A DNA stretch of 64,000 nt from the NCBI GenBank assembly GCA_022702705.1, contig CM040427.1:74081283-74145282 (forward strand), written 5' to 3'. This DNA is from Papilionanthe hookeriana x Papilionanthe teres (lineage: Eukaryota; Streptophyta; Magnoliopsida; Asparagales; Orchidaceae). A program made the translations under genes and the position numbers. Position 1 is the stretch's first letter. Each line of letters begins with the position of its first letter. Positions 11,232 to 22,982 of this stretch are shown here, one piece after another. The notes beneath the pieces are model-generated. The model did no database searches and was not told the origin of the DNA. It was given only the letters and a program-made list of their open reading frames with translations.

Positions 11232-11791
11232 TAAGGCTGTAAACGAGCCGAGCTTGAGCGAGCTCAGGCTTGGCTCGTGTTCGGCTCGTTCGAAATTAGC
11301 TCGGCTCGAAATCGGCTCGTGTTCGAAATGGCTCGTGAAAGGTGTGTTCTTGTTCGGTTCGAATTAAATATTCTTGTTCGTGTTCGGATCGTGTTCGGCT
11401 CGAAATCGACTCGTTAAAATTAATTGGAAAAAATATATGTCAATACGGATTCGAACCCTGGATCAAATGAATGGAAACAGAAGCATAACCACGCTATCAC
11501 GCAAGCAATTATGATTTAAACTTAAATATAAATATATATAATATATTAATATATAAATAATATATATAATAAATTATTATATAAATAATTATATGATTAT
11601 TTTTTTATTTCGAGGCGATTCGAGTCGAACACGAGCGAACAAACGATTGTTCGTGTTCGGCTCGTTTACATTTTGAGCTTAAAAATTTGTTCGTGCTCGG
11701 CTCGTTAGGTTTAACAAACGAGCCGAATACGAGCTACTTAACAAGCCGAACACGAGCTGTTTGCGAACAATGAGCCAAATTGCCAGCCCTA
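11232..11791. mobile_element. hAT-type non-autonomous element (560 bp)
   Basis: A perfect 8-bp direct repeat, GTCAAGGA, flanks the element (11224-11231 and 11792-11799); 8 bp is the hAT duplication length. The ends are imperfect inverted repeats (TAAGGCTGTAAACGAGCC and, inverted, TAGGGCTGGCAATTTGGC). The outer 150 bp on each side are packed with variants of GGCTCGTGTTCGG, so the arms can pair. The core is AT-rich and non-coding, with a tRNA-like segment. Confidence 0.85.
11447..11506 (-). other. tRNA-like segment inside the hAT element
   Basis: On the minus strand TAGCGTGGTTATGC resembles a pol III A box, and GGTTCGAATCC, about 35 bases later, matches the B box of tRNA genes. There is no complete cloverleaf, so this is not a tRNA gene. 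It looks like the head of an old SINE or a tRNA fragment captured by the element. Confidence 0.45.
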
Positions 11792-11799
11792 GTCAAGGA

Positions 11800-12796
11800 C
11801 AATACTAGGTGTTGCTCAATCAAGGGTTGGCTGAAACCCATCCAAGGGTTTTTATGATCGTTTTATGTTTGATTGGCTCAAAGTAATGTGGGAGGAGGTT
11901 GGGATGATGGGGGATGTTTATTGTAGTAAGAGGATTATATTTTGTAAAAGTTTATTGATTTAATGCTGCCACATGTATATTAGAATACTTGGCTCTGTTC
12001 AGACTATTTGGTCTTAGGAAACTGATTGATTTTAAAAGTTATTCTAAAGCTCCAATGAGAGAATTTTTGTGGACCACTGAAGAATGAATAAAGGAAGAAT
12101 TCTACAACAAAACAAACTAAAGTTTAAGAAGAAAAAAACAATTCCATCACTCAACATAGTGGCGATCCATGGAGAAAGCACCCTATTCTTCCATTGTCAG
12201 GTTCAAGCACCAAGTTCCCTCACAAGAGTTAAACTGTTGAATTTTCCTTGAGAACAACATCAATTAATCTTCTTTCATCACGACAAACATTTAAAAAGTC
12301 TTACATGAAAGTCATTTTAAACCGCATAAAAAAGAGGACAGAGGGTGAGGAGCGGACTGCTAGTTTTAAAAAAGGAGAGGCTTTCTTAGGTCTGTTTGGG
12401 GCAATTGCAGTTTATTAAAAATCAACTGTGAAACTGCTGAAGAATAATTTGATATTCAAAAAGCTGTGATGGTTATTATATTTTTTTTTTGAAGAGTCAA
12501 ACTGCACCTAGAAATCCGCCACCGCACCTAGCCAAGAATGGAGGGAAAACGCTGATTTTAGCTGCAATTTTTTGAAAAATTTATTAAAATGCAGTTTACC
12601 ATACAAACAAAAACTACAGTGCGGTGTCGCACCTCCATCACACCGTAGCCCTAAACACTCTTAGTTATCATTTCTAACATCTCCACATAGTTTGTCGGGT
12701 CATACAGGGACAAAAAATGATTATTTAACTTTTACCACATAAAATTTACTCAGCATTCACAAATTTTAAACTTGAAACTCTCAAAATATTGAAATT
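11800..12796. other. Non-coding DNA with a possible hAT-like MITE at about 12393-12665
   Basis: No gene seen. GTCTGTTTGGGGC near 12393 and the inverted counterpart GCCCTAAACACTC near 12655 resemble hAT ends, but the flanking target duplication is poor, so the element is not called separately. Confidence 0.45.
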
Positions 12797-14020
12797 TATA
12801 CAACAACAAAGCCTTAATCCCATTAAGTGGGGCCAACTACATGAATTCTTTTTCTCCATTGTGTCCTATTTAGTGTTATATTTTCATTTAAATCTAATAA
12901 ATTAAGATAATTTTTTATACAATAAGCCCAAGCCTTCTTAGGTCTACCTCTGCCTTTCTTAACATAAGTCGAATTTAAAACGTCTACTTCTCCCAATCGG
13001 ATCATCAGATGGTCGATGTTTAATTTGACCAAATCATGTAAGACGACTCTCTCTAATTTTTGTCCGTCGCTAGAGCTATACCAACCCTATCACGGATATA
13101 TTCATTTCGCATTTTGTCTCTAAGTGTAAAGCCACTCATCCATCTAATCATTCTCATTTTAGGAACACTTAACTTAGTATTATGCTTCTCTTTTAAAGGT
13201 CAACATTCAGTGCCATAGAGCATTGCAGGTCTCCCATAATCTTATAAAAATTTCCTTTCAGCCTAAGCGGTACTTGTCCATCACACAAAACGCCCGAAGA
13301 ATTCCTTCACTTAAACCAACCATCTTGAATTCTACTATTAATATCCCCATCTATATTACCATCGTTTTGAACAATAGACCCGAGATATCTAAATCGTTCA
13401 CACCTTTTAATAATTTGATCACCCAAATTTACACTTCTGTCACTAGAGTTACTACTAAAATTACATTCCATATATTCAATTGTAGTTCTACTCAAATGAA
13501 AGTCTTTAGACTCTAATGTAGACTTCTATAATTCAAGTTTTTCTTGGACTTTTTCTCTCGTCTTATCCACGAGAAGGATATCATCAGCAAAAAGCATACA
13601 CTAAGGTACATCCACTTGTAAATGTCCAGTAAGACCATCCATAACTAAAGCAAAAAGATATGTGCTTAAAGCCGATCCCTGATGTGATCCAATAGAAATA
13701 GGAAAATGTTTGGTCAATCCTCCTTCAGTTCGAACACAAGTAGAAGCTCTAGTGTACCTATATTTAATGACTTGAATATAAGTGATACCAACACCTTTCT
13801 TCTCAAGAACTCTCCATAGGATAACTCTTGGAATCTTATCGTAAGCTTTTTCTAAATCAATAAAAATCAAATGTTGATCCTCCTTATTATCTCTAAACTT
13901 CTCTATCAAACCTCGCAATAAATGTATAGCTTCCATAGTAGACCTGCCTGGCATAAATCCAAATTGATTATGAGAAATCTTCATAATACGTCTTAACCTA
14001 TATTCAATTACCCTCTCTCA
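12797..14020 (-). mobile_element. RTE-type LINE, 5'-truncated (about 1.2 kb)
   Basis: The minus strand carries the second half of a plant RTE reverse transcriptase and the C-terminal region, ending with RIHVVGPT, a stop, and a short (GTT)n end near 12797. It belongs to the same family as the fragment at 6876-7196 (shared NSTYVKK, RGRPKK and LNRTQWRKRIHV). The 5' end is cut within the RT region near 14020. Frameshifts and stops make it dead. Confidence 0.87.
13601..13984 (-). pseudogene. RTE reverse transcriptase fragment
   Basis: A 127-codon open stretch includes NQFGFMPGRSTMEAI, then LIFIDLEKAYDKIPR (first catalytic Asp block) and IGSHQGSALSTYLFALVMD. These are the core RT blocks of non-LTR elements. 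The next block, CMLFADDILLVDK near 13570-13600, keeps the FADD catalytic pair but is cut off by a TAG where the family usually has Trp. Further pieces continue at 13307-13495 (TIEYMECNFS, RFRYLGSIVQNDG) and 12823-13032. Confidence 0.87.
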
Positions 14021-14593
14021 TAGTTATAAAATTTTGAAATTTTGTGATTCAAATTATTAATATTTGAAATTTAAGTTTTCAAATATGATGATAGCAACAA
14101 ATTTCAAATTATAAATACAACATTTTGCAATAAATTAATAAAAAAAATGTAACTTCTACATAAATTTCATTATTTTGTTTCTGTTCGTAGGTCTTTGCTT
14201 GAATGTAACTTCTTGTCTCATCCAAAATTTTTTCCATTGGCGCCTTTTGTTAGCACTATATTTTGCAATTTTTGTAGTATCTTATTGATTATTTTGGTTT
14301 GAATTATGAGAACCATTACCTTGGTTGGACTCAGCCATACAAACTCAGCCACACTAAATAATCGAATAAATTTAATAATAATATTAACTATAAATTAGGG
14401 GAAAAGCCATTCAGCATCCTCTGGGCTCCATCCAACTAGTACACATTGTATTGTTACCAAGTTCTACTAGTAATATGACTCGCTTATAAGCTTGTTAGAG
14501 TATGTCTAACTAGTACAATGTAACATCTAAATGGTTGTTTGTGACCCATTTTTGTGTCTTTTGTTTTTTATTTTTGAAAACAAAAAATAGAAG

Positions 14594-14673
<80 letters not shown>

Positions 14674-15756
14674 TTCTATTTGTAACATACTCGAAGCAAG
14701 AAATATATGTTTTTAACTGTTTTTAAAACACCCAAAATAATTTTCAGTCGTCTCCTTTTCGATGGACTCATGTTTGATCCCTCCCTCTCCTCACACCCGT
14801 TCCCTCTCTCTCCTCACACTTGATATTAACGGGATCACAACTTACAGAGGTCACTGACCCCCTTCCCTCTAAGCCCTAACCCTTAGAATAGACTCTCAGG
14901 TTGGTCTAGTTAGGAAGGCTTCGAATGCATTGCGACTTACAGATGTCTTTGAAACTCCATCTTTCTTTTCCTTCCGCATATAAATTGTAATCTGTTCCAT
15001 TTTACTCTTTATCATCATGGCTTTGGATGATATGTATGCCTACGCTTCAAGATAATTGAGGAACCACATTTTTTTCATACCAATCTTGTTATGTCACAAG
15101 TCTTAGTTAGCAATTGTAGGGTTACTTAAATAAAAAACTTCTTTAAATTAAAAATGCCAAACAAGCAGTTAACAAAGTCCATCATTGTTAAGCAAGGTCT
15201 TAGTCGTGAATTCTTAATCTTCAGATATGGTTAAGAAAAATATCTGGCAAGAAGAAAAGGGCATGGGGAGTAATAATCATGCCATATTGGCAATTTGGAA
15301 CAAGTCTACTATTGTTAGATTTCTTTTATTTATTTATTTATTTATTTTTTTTTTTTTTTTTTTTGGGCTTATTATGAACGTAACTAAACTATGATACATA
15401 CTAGATATAGGAATAATGACCTTCATGCCTATCTGACTCTTAGCCCCAACTAGAATTCCACTCTTCATAAGCTTATCCTTTGATTATCTCTTTATTCAAA
15501 TGAAAGTTTACCACACGCTTGCAATGGGAAAATAAATTGTCTCTAAATTAATACTCGAGAAATCTATGGAAAGTCCTTCCAATTTTTTCTAAGATTGGTG
15601 GTGATTCAGTCTATCACAAACTAAGACAAACTTTATAGTAAATTTTTTATAAATTAATTGCAAATAATATAAAGCTAATACTGATGCAATTTTTTTGCCG
15701 AAAATATTCTCTTTTCAAGGGAAAAAAAAGGAGTGAAATAACGCAAACTAGTTGTC
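14021..15756. other. Non-coding DNA with microsatellite and poly-T tracts
   Basis: No gene seen. A TTTA-rich tract ending in a long T run lies at about 15326-15364 and may be the tail of a minus-strand retroinsertion, but no body could be recognised. Confidence 0.5.
14598..14671. repeat. (AT)n microsatellite
   Basis: About 37 uninterrupted AT units. Confidence 0.97.
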
Positions 15757-15777
15757 ATATATATATATATATATATA

Positions 15778-15968
15778 ATAAACTGAGTATTTGGCAGAGG
15801 CCGAAATACTCATTACTTATGCGCTACCGCCCTATGATGGAGGTCGACGCTATGTGATCTATATATTTGAGAACCCCACGTCACGGGGATCGAACATGTG
15901 ACCTGAGGGGATGGACTTAGAAAGAATCCATGGCCAACGAACCATGACCACTGCTAACACTATACTAA
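15778..15968 (-). mobile_element. Probable tRNA-derived SINE between (TA)n tracts
   Basis: Read on the minus strand, the segment starts near GTGTTAGCAGTGGTCATGG (A-box-like TAGCAGTGGTC) and has ATGTTCGATCCCC about 50 bases later, close to the pol III B-box consensus. After the tRNA-like head comes a body with no tRNA resemblance that ends in a (TA)n tract. Length, about 190 bp, fits plant SINEs. Both sides are (TA)n, so a target duplication cannot be distinguished. Confidence 0.55.
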
Positions 15969-15969
15969 G

Positions 15970-15971
<2 letters not shown>

Positions 15972-16057
<86 letters not shown>
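15972..16057. repeat. (AT)n-(AC)n compound microsatellite
   Basis: About 36 AT units run into about 7 AC units. Confidence 0.97.
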
Positions 16058-16495
16058 TGCACATGCACGCTCTTTAGTATAGTTTATTTAGACCATACCA
16101 AATGACCAAGTTCATACATCTGATGACACATTAGTTGTATTGCCTGAGATAACGTCCTCAGCTATCACTTCATTGGATTCTACTTGGTTTCTTGATGTTT
16201 ATTTGCCCGTACCTTAAATCTGTTGGCACCATAAAGTCCATTATATTAGAACATAGGTTTCTTACTTTATAATTTTGATATTCTAGTGTAGATTAACTCT
16301 ATAGTAGATATTCATACCATAGTGCAATACGTAATAGTTCATCAGTTATCATATAGCTTGTGTAATCACATTATAACTGTGTATCCTCTAAAATTTTAGC
16401 CTATTATTCAAACAAGATTATGTATTGATTATTCTATTATTCCTTTATATATTTTCGATGATAGCTCCATGATATATGGCTAGATGTATCTTATA

Positions 16496-17166
16496 TAAGG
16501 GTGTAAATGAGCCGGGTCGAGCTGAGTCACAACAAGCTCAAGCTCAGCTTGCCTGTCAACATGAGCTCGAGCACATGTCGAGCCCATATTATGATCAGCT
16601 CCAGCTCGGGTCATCATTTTATTACGAAGCTCGAGAGGTCGGTTCAAGAGCTCAACGCAGAAGCTTCTTGAAGAGTAGTTCGAGAAACCCATGGGCGGCA
16701 AGAGCTTGGAGGAAAAGCCAGCAAAACCGACATGTAGAGAGTTCAAGAGGATGACGGTCTCGTGATGTTGCTCTTCGATATTGATTTGAATAGCTGTGTG
16801 AAAAGACAATCTTGCCCTCGCCTTCCCCACCCAAAAAAAAAAAAAAAAAAAGAACAAAGAGAGAGACAGAAAGCGTACGCAAATTTATTTATTGGTATAA
16901 ATTTATTAAGCTTTTATTTTACTAGTGCATTAGCAGCAACAATTTTTTTTTGTTTAATATGTTAAGCATGTATTGAATATCAATCCAGTTCTTCTGCCTA
17001 TGAGTCAAGTCTTATTGATCTCGAACTCAAGCTTGTTTAATATACGAGCCAACTTTGTGCTCGAGCGAGATCTCGAGCTCGTGGCTCAATAAGCTCTGCT
17101 TGCGAGCTCGTTAGCGAGTTGAGTTAGAGTCGTCTCACGAGTTGGCTCAGTTCATTTACACCCCTG
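16496..17166. mobile_element. hAT-type non-autonomous element (671 bp)
   Basis: A perfect 8-bp direct repeat ATCTTATA flanks it (16488-16495 and 17167-17174). The right end, inverted, reads CAGGGGTGTAAATGAAC and the left end TAAGGGTGTAAATGAGC, so the terminal repeats share GGGTGTAAATGA. Arms are rich in GAGCTCGAGC-type motifs. The termini are related in style to, but different from, those of the element at 11232-11791. The frames at 16476-16857 lie within the arm repeats and are not genes. Confidence 0.83.
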
Positions 17167-17231
17167 ATCTTATATCAGGTCATGTATCTTTTAATATAAT
17201 GAAATAAATCATCCAATTTCGTTTATGTGTG

Positions 17232-17261
<30 letters not shown>

Positions 17262-17262
<1 letters not shown>

Positions 17263-17777
17263 GATGTATCCATATGATTTCTAAACATGTTTATTAATTT
17301 CAACAAATTTATTTGTTGAATCGATAAGCGGAAGCGAGATAAGATCATATATACCTCCAGCCATAACTTACACGTGCAGAGTCGACACTCTTTGCTTACA
17401 CGGTAAATTTTGTGTTATAGATCTTCTAAACTTTTCTCACTCACAACCCGATGGTGGGGAAAACAAAATTATGAGGAGCAAGCTTAGGGACCAAAACAAC
17501 AAGCATCACATCTATTTATAGAGCTCTGCCCATCACAGAGATCTACGGTCGTGATCCCATCACAGAGATCAACGGATGTGAGCAGGGCATACGAAAGGGT
17601 TGAACTTAGACTCAATATGGACCACATTATAAAATTTATTTCCCTTGAAAACACAATAATCTTTTTTCTCTTGAAAACACAAAGGTCTTATTTCCCTTGA
17701 AAACACAAAGAGTTTTCAACGGGAATTGTAAAGAAAAATGAGCATTAATTAGGGAATTGTAATGAAAAATCTCAGCA
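17262..17777 (-). repeat. copia B 3' LTR
   Basis: Starts TGATGTATCC and ends CTCAGCA on the plus strand. Aligns along its length with 22983-23495. It contains about three imperfect copies of a roughly 28-bp unit around CCTTGAAAACACAAAG (17640-17710) and a direct repeat of CCATCACAGAGATC near 17531-17570. Confidence 0.95.
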
Positions 17778-17793
17778 TTCTCCCACTTGGTCC
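17778..17793 (-). other. copia B polypurine tract
   Basis: On the minus strand GGACCAAGTGGGAGAA lies directly before the 3' LTR. This is the usual plus-strand primer of copia elements. Confidence 0.9.
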
Positions 17794-18043
17794 ATATAGT
17801 TCAACACACACCATACAGAGAAGCAAAATATATGAATCATGACAATATCTTCCATGTATTACACTATATCAAGTCTCTCAATACTAGCCCATATAACTTA
17901 ATGAATAAACTATATGTTGATGTGTTTACTTCGACTTCCACTCTTATTGTTCTTAATCATAAATACTGCAGCTAAGTTGTCACAATACATCTTTAATGGC
18001 CTCGAAATAGAGTCCACAACTCTAAGCCCAGATATGAAATTCT

Positions 18044-18238
18044 TCAACCATACACATGCGAGGTAGCCTCAAAACAGGATACGAACTCAGCTTCCATAGT
18101 GGAAGTAGCAGTCAAGGTCTGCTTAGCACTTCTCCAAGATACAGCTCCACCAGCTAGCATGAAAATATAACCAGATGTTGATTTTCTTGAGTTAATGCAA
18201 CCAGTGTAGTCTGAATCGGAGTAGCCAATCACCTTCAA
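18044..18238 (-). pseudogene. copia B RNase H, C-terminal end missing
   Basis: Contains VIGYSDSDYTGCINSRKSTS (catalytic Asp) and AVSWRSAKQ followed by STMEAEFVSC (catalytic Glu). A stop follows ATSHVYG, but the next block (MYCDNLAAVFMIKNN, with the third catalytic Asp) remains readable down to about 17925. After HINI the sequence leaves the family, so the last part of the domain has been deleted before the polypurine tract. Confidence 0.88.
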
Positions 18239-18247
18239 ATTATCAGT

Positions 18248-19032
18248 TCATTTGTACATGAGCATGTAGTCCTTTGTACCTTGAAGATATCTCATCACTT
18301 TCTTTGCAGCTTTCCAGTGGTCGATACCTGGATTACTCTGATATCTTCCCAACACTCCAACAGCAAATGCAATGTCAGGTCTGGTACAAACCTGAGCATA
18401 CATAAGGCTTCCAACAGCTGAAGCATATGGAATGTTCTTCATGTGTTCCCGTTCAAAATTATTTTTCGGGCACTGACTCAAATCAAATCTATCACCCTTC
18501 ACAATAGGTGCTATACTTGGTGAACAATTCTTCATGTGAAATCTATCTAGAACTTTATTGATATAGGTCTCTTGAGACAAACCTAAAATACCTCGAGGTC
18601 TTTCCCTATGGATCTTAATGCCAATGACATAAGATGCCTCACCCATATCCTTCATATCAAAGTTCCTAGAGAGGAATTGTTTCACCTCATAAAGTAAACA
18701 CCTATCATTGGTTGCAAGTAAAATATCATCCACATACAGTACAAGAAAACAAATTTTACTCTCACTAACCTTCTGATATATACATTGATCCATGACATTC
18801 TCTTCAAAACCAAATGAAGCAATAACTTCATGAAATTTCAAATACCGCTGCGGGATACTTGTTTCAAACCGTATATGGATTTATTTAGCTTGCAGACCAA
18901 GTGCTCACCATCACTAGAGGAGAATCCTTCTGGTTGTATTATGTAAATCTCTTCCTCTAGATCACCATTAAGGAATTTTGTTTTCACATCCATTTGATGT
19001 AACTCAAAATCAAAATGAGCTACCAATGCCAT
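18248..19032 (-). pseudogene. copia B reverse transcriptase
   Basis: The N-terminal part (18838-19032) reads HQMDVKTKFLNGDLEEEIYI, where the family has DVKTAFLNG (first catalytic Asp kept). After a frameshift near 18840 the second part (18248-18841) is open for 197 codons with VLYVDDILLATND (catalytic YVDD intact), a readable connection and CTRPDIAFAVGVL. It converts element RNA to DNA in virus-like particles in living relatives. Here the frameshift separates the halves. Confidence 0.92.
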
Positions 19033-19449
19033 AATTACTCGGAGAGAATCTTTTTTAGATACAGGAGAAAATGTCTCCGTGTAGTCAATTCTTTCCCTCT
19101 GAGTGAACCCTTTAGCAATAAGTCTTGGCTTATGTCTCTCAATGTTACCTTACGAGTCTTTCTTTGTTTTGAAAACCCATTTACATCCAATGGCTTTTAC
19201 ACCATTAGACAACTCAAAGAGATCTCAGACTCTATTAGATGCCATAAAATCCTACTCATCTTTCATGGCATTATGCCATAAGTCTGATTCCTTAGAACTC
19301 ATGGCTTGTGAAAACGTTTCAGGATCATTTTCAGCTCCAATGTTGTAGTCCGGTTCTTGAAGATACACAACATAATCACTAGGTATTGCTGATTTTCTTT
19401 CTCTAGTAGACCTTCTTAACTTTGTTTCAACATTCTCCTCAAGTGCATG

Positions 19450-20382
19450 TTATTCAACTGGTTGTTCAACAATACCTCGTTGTTCCTCATTTACAACTTG
19501 ATATACTTGATCATTATTAATAGCTTGTGGAACTTCAGCAATTGGTTGTCTAACACATATTTGTCCTTGAGAGGTGTGAATGACAATCAATATGTCACTT
19601 GACCTAGAGCGTTGAGCTTTACAGTGATCCTTCTCAAATACAATATCCCAAAATTGTTCACTCCCACTGATCAAGTCATACTCAAGAAATTTTGCATTTC
19701 TTGATTCAATAATCCTAGTGTTATGAGATGGACAATAGAATCTATACCCTTTAGACCTTTCAGCATATCCAATAAAATACCCACTAATGGTCCTTGGGTC
19801 TAACTTCTTTTCTTGTGGGTTGTAAATTCTTACTTCAAACGGGCATCCCCAAATGTGCATATGTCGCAAACTTAGTTTTCAACCTTTGAATAACTCAAAA
19901 GGCGTCTTTGGAACAACCTTGATTGGAACTCTGTTTAATATATACACAGCCGTCTTTAGAGCTTCAGTCCACAAGAATTCAGGGAGTTTCGTGTTACTGT
20001 GCATACTTCTCACCACGTCCATTATAGTTTAGTTTCTTCTTTCTGCCACACCATTTTGATCTGGAGAACCAGGCATAGAGTGCTGGGCAACAATCCCATG
20101 TTCTTGAAGAAACTTTGCAAATGGACTAGGTGCTTGTCCACTATCTGTGTATCTTCCATAGTACTCCCCACCTCTATATGAACTTACGATTTTAATTTGC
20201 TTTCCACATTGATTCTCCACTTCAACCTTAAAGACTTTAAAGGCATCCAAAGCTTCGTCCTTAGAACAAAGTAAGTAGAGATATATATACCGTGAATAAT
20301 CGTCTATGAAGGTGACAAAGTAGCTTGGACCAATTATATCCATGTCTGGACAACAAATATATGTATGTATGATCTCCAACAA
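19450..20382 (-). pseudogene. copia B integrase
   Basis: The core (20029-20382) is recognisable by FIDDYSRYIYLY and PDQNGVAERRN. Two of the three acidic catalytic positions are lost: the usual HTD reads HTY near the start, and the usual SD before RGGEYYG reads SY. The Glu of GVAERRN is kept. The C-terminal part (19450-19869) includes the HIWGCPFEVRIYNPQEKKLD and GYFIGYAERSKGYRFYCP blocks and a linker. The parts are in different frames with stops between. Known copia integrases insert the DNA copy; this one cannot. Confidence 0.9.
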
Positions 20383-20542
20383 GTTTGTGCTCCTCTTGGC
20401 ACCTTTTTTAGACTTATTAGTTTTGCTTACCCTTTATGCAATATATACAAGTCTCAAAGTCAGCAAAATCCAAAGTACAAAGTACCCCTTCATTTACCAA
20501 ACTTTTAATTCTCTTAATGGAGATGTGTCCTAATCTCCGGTG

Positions 20543-21070
20543 TCACAACATAGAGGATTCCTCATTCACAACACATTGTTTTAATCCAACAGTAACATGT
20601 ATAAAATTATAAGCAACATCATTTTGCAATTCAATAGAGTAAAGACCATCAAAAAAAATATTATAACCAATAACCTTAGATTCAAAAGATAAACTAAAAC
20701 TAGAATCCAAGAAGTTAAAGGAAAAACCCAAAGGTACAAGTCTTGAAATAGAAATCAAATTCCTATAGAAACTTGGAATATAAAAAGTCTTTTCCAAACG
20801 TAAAATGAAATCACTGCTTAAAACCAAACAACACTTGTCAATGGTTTCTACATTTGAACTCATCTTGCTTCCTGAATAGATGCATAGTTCACTTCCCACT
20901 AGCTTCCTTAGGTTTTGCATACCCTGCAAGGTATTAGAAACATGGATTGTAGAACCAGAATCAATTCACCATGTGTTATAATTAACATTAAACATATTAG
21001 ACTCATAACAGACGAATGAAAGTTGAGTACCTTTCTTGTCGAGCCAGCTCTTAAACTTGATGCAGTCTTT
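20543..21070 (-). pseudogene. copia B zinc knuckle, protease and pre-integrase region
   Basis: The knuckle near 21050-21110 keeps GHMKKDC but its first two Cys positions read Tyr and Phe, so zinc binding is lost. The protease site that follows reads as a degraded DSGS region near 20950-20975, with a stop just before it. The open frame at 20543-20929 then covers the protease remainder and the pre-integrase domain (FYIPSFYRNLISISRLVPLG, then VVNEESSMLW). Confidence 0.82.
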
Positions 21071-21117
21071 CTTCATGTGCCCCTTCTTCTTAAAGAAGAA
21101 ATACTTTGACTCTTTCT

Positions 21118-21833
21118 TTATGTCTGGCTGAGGAGGAATCTTGTACTTTTCCTTATTTTTGGCTTGATCCCTCTTCCTCTTCCTTGAGTAGTAAAATTCA
21201 TTTTTTCACCTTCTTCCATTACCAACCTACCTTCCTCTTGGACACACATGGTCAACAGCTCATTAATTAACCATTTACCTTTATGTGTGTTATAAGAGAT
21301 TTTGAAGGGTCCATATTGTTGGGTCAGAGTGTTCAGAATGAAATGAACCAGAAAATATTCTGATATTTTAACTTCCAAAGCTTCAAGCTGAGCCGCTATG
21401 TCCCTCATGTGCATGATATAATCACGCACGCCTTTAATTCCGGTGAGTTTCATGGATGAAAACTGCATAATTAAGGTGTTGGTCAGAGCCTTGTTAGATG
21501 TTGCAAACTGCTCATCGATGGCTTTCAGAAGGCCCTTGACCTTATTATGCTGCTCGACAGAACCACAGATATCAGCTGATATCTTGATCTTTATGAACAT
21601 CACAGAGAGGCGATTGGATCGCTCCCATTTTTCATAAAGATCAACAACATTCGGAATGCTGGTTCAGTAATGGTAGGTGGTTCATCTTTTCTTATAGCAT
21701 AATCAATATTCATCCATCCTAAATTGAGAAGAACTCTCTCTTTCCACACCTTATAGTTATCACCCTTTAATTCGAGAATATCACACTTAAAATAAAAAAT
21801 GTTTTCAGGTTGAATAACTACAAAAATTTTCAA
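21118..21833 (-). pseudogene. copia B gag
   Basis: The first piece (21600-21833) begins KIFVVIQPENIFYFKCDILE and includes DNYKVWKERVLLNLGWMNID, the start of the widespread copia gag of the UBN2 type. A frameshift near 21605 moves it to the second piece (21118-21603), with EQHNKVKGLLKAIDEQF, then YIMHMRDIAAQLE and a Gly/Arg-rich end before the knuckle. It would form the virus-like particle in active relatives. Confidence 0.9.
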
Positions 21834-22963
21834 AGATACATGCTCATTAAAAAAAAAATTGAAGCTAAAAACAAAATGTCATGTTTTATCAATGTAAATC
21901 ATGCTTAATTCGATGAATCTAGTGACATAGAACTTGCTTGTGGACTAAAATCCTACTCAAATTGATTCATCTAACAAGTTCATGATAAAACTATCAAATT
22001 ATGTTCCTTTTATTAATTCTTGTGGGTAGATTAATAAATATAAGTTGATATTTCATCCTAATTATCATATAAATATAACAAAATTCTTATAGGTAGATTT
22101 CATTATATCTCCTATGATTAATTACAACTAATGTTTTAATGTGATTCTTGAACTTAATATATAAATTTAATTAATTAAATATGCTGTGGCTATTCCCTAA
22201 TTAATTAAAATTATATGAATCAACTAACATTAATTAATTCTTTATTATGAGCTAAACATTTGCATAGATTATGCAAATAAAATGAATAACAGTGCATAAA
22301 TATTATTTAACATAATTTTTGCATGTATAATAATCATAAATTCATACACATAAATTTCAAGAAATAAATAAGTAATATATGCATAAATGTTATTCAACTT
22401 TTAAACCAAATAAGTTCTTTATTATAATTTTAATGTGCATAAATTACCTAACTTAATATTGTATGTTTAATCTAACACAAAAATTAAACATACAATTTAA
22501 CAAAAGTAACTAAATAATTTAGACACATTAAAATACAAAAATAACTCATAATTAATTTCAAAATCAATTATGTGTCAAACAGTTCATATATAAAATCATT
22601 TAAAACTTAATTTTCAACATGATTTCCTGTTTTATTTTGGATTAATAACGTCAAATTCTAATGCTCAAAATCAAAACGTTTTCTTCAAAATCGGTCAATA
22701 AGCACAGACATTAACCTTAATGTCTCAACCACGATTTATGCACAATATGTTCAAAATCCTTATATATGATTATTTCCAAAATACGGCTTAATACAGGGAA
22801 CGTTCAACATTGATTCAAACTTGTGTAGCAACAATTAGATACATTCGAAATCAATGTCTTAAGGATTTCTAATCATAACTCAAACAATCAATTGCTCAGA
22901 ATAAAAAATCACGTATACGAGTATATAAACAGAGTGAAACAGAGTAAGCAAGGCAGAGGTTAA

Positions 22964-22980
22964 TCAAGGCTCTGATACCA
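22964..22980 (-). other. copia B primer-binding site (tRNA-iMet)
   Basis: The minus strand reads TGGTATCAGAGCCTTGA, a perfect start to the usual primer-binding site for initiator tRNA-Met, two bases inside the 5' LTR. Confidence 0.95.
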
Positions 22981-22982
22981 AA

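Noticed and set aside
12393..12665. hAT-like MITE
   Set aside because: Ends resemble GTNTGTTTGGGGC termini, but the 8-bp duplication does not hold up, so it is mentioned only in the non-coding entry.
14535..16105. Open frames running through (TA)n tracts (Tyr-Ile repeats)
   Set aside because: They are produced by the microsatellite itself; same for frames near 41793-42053 and 23204-23632.
16476..16857. Plus and minus frames of 92-125 codons
   Set aside because: They read through the GAGCTCG-rich arm of a hAT-type element with clear ends and target duplication.
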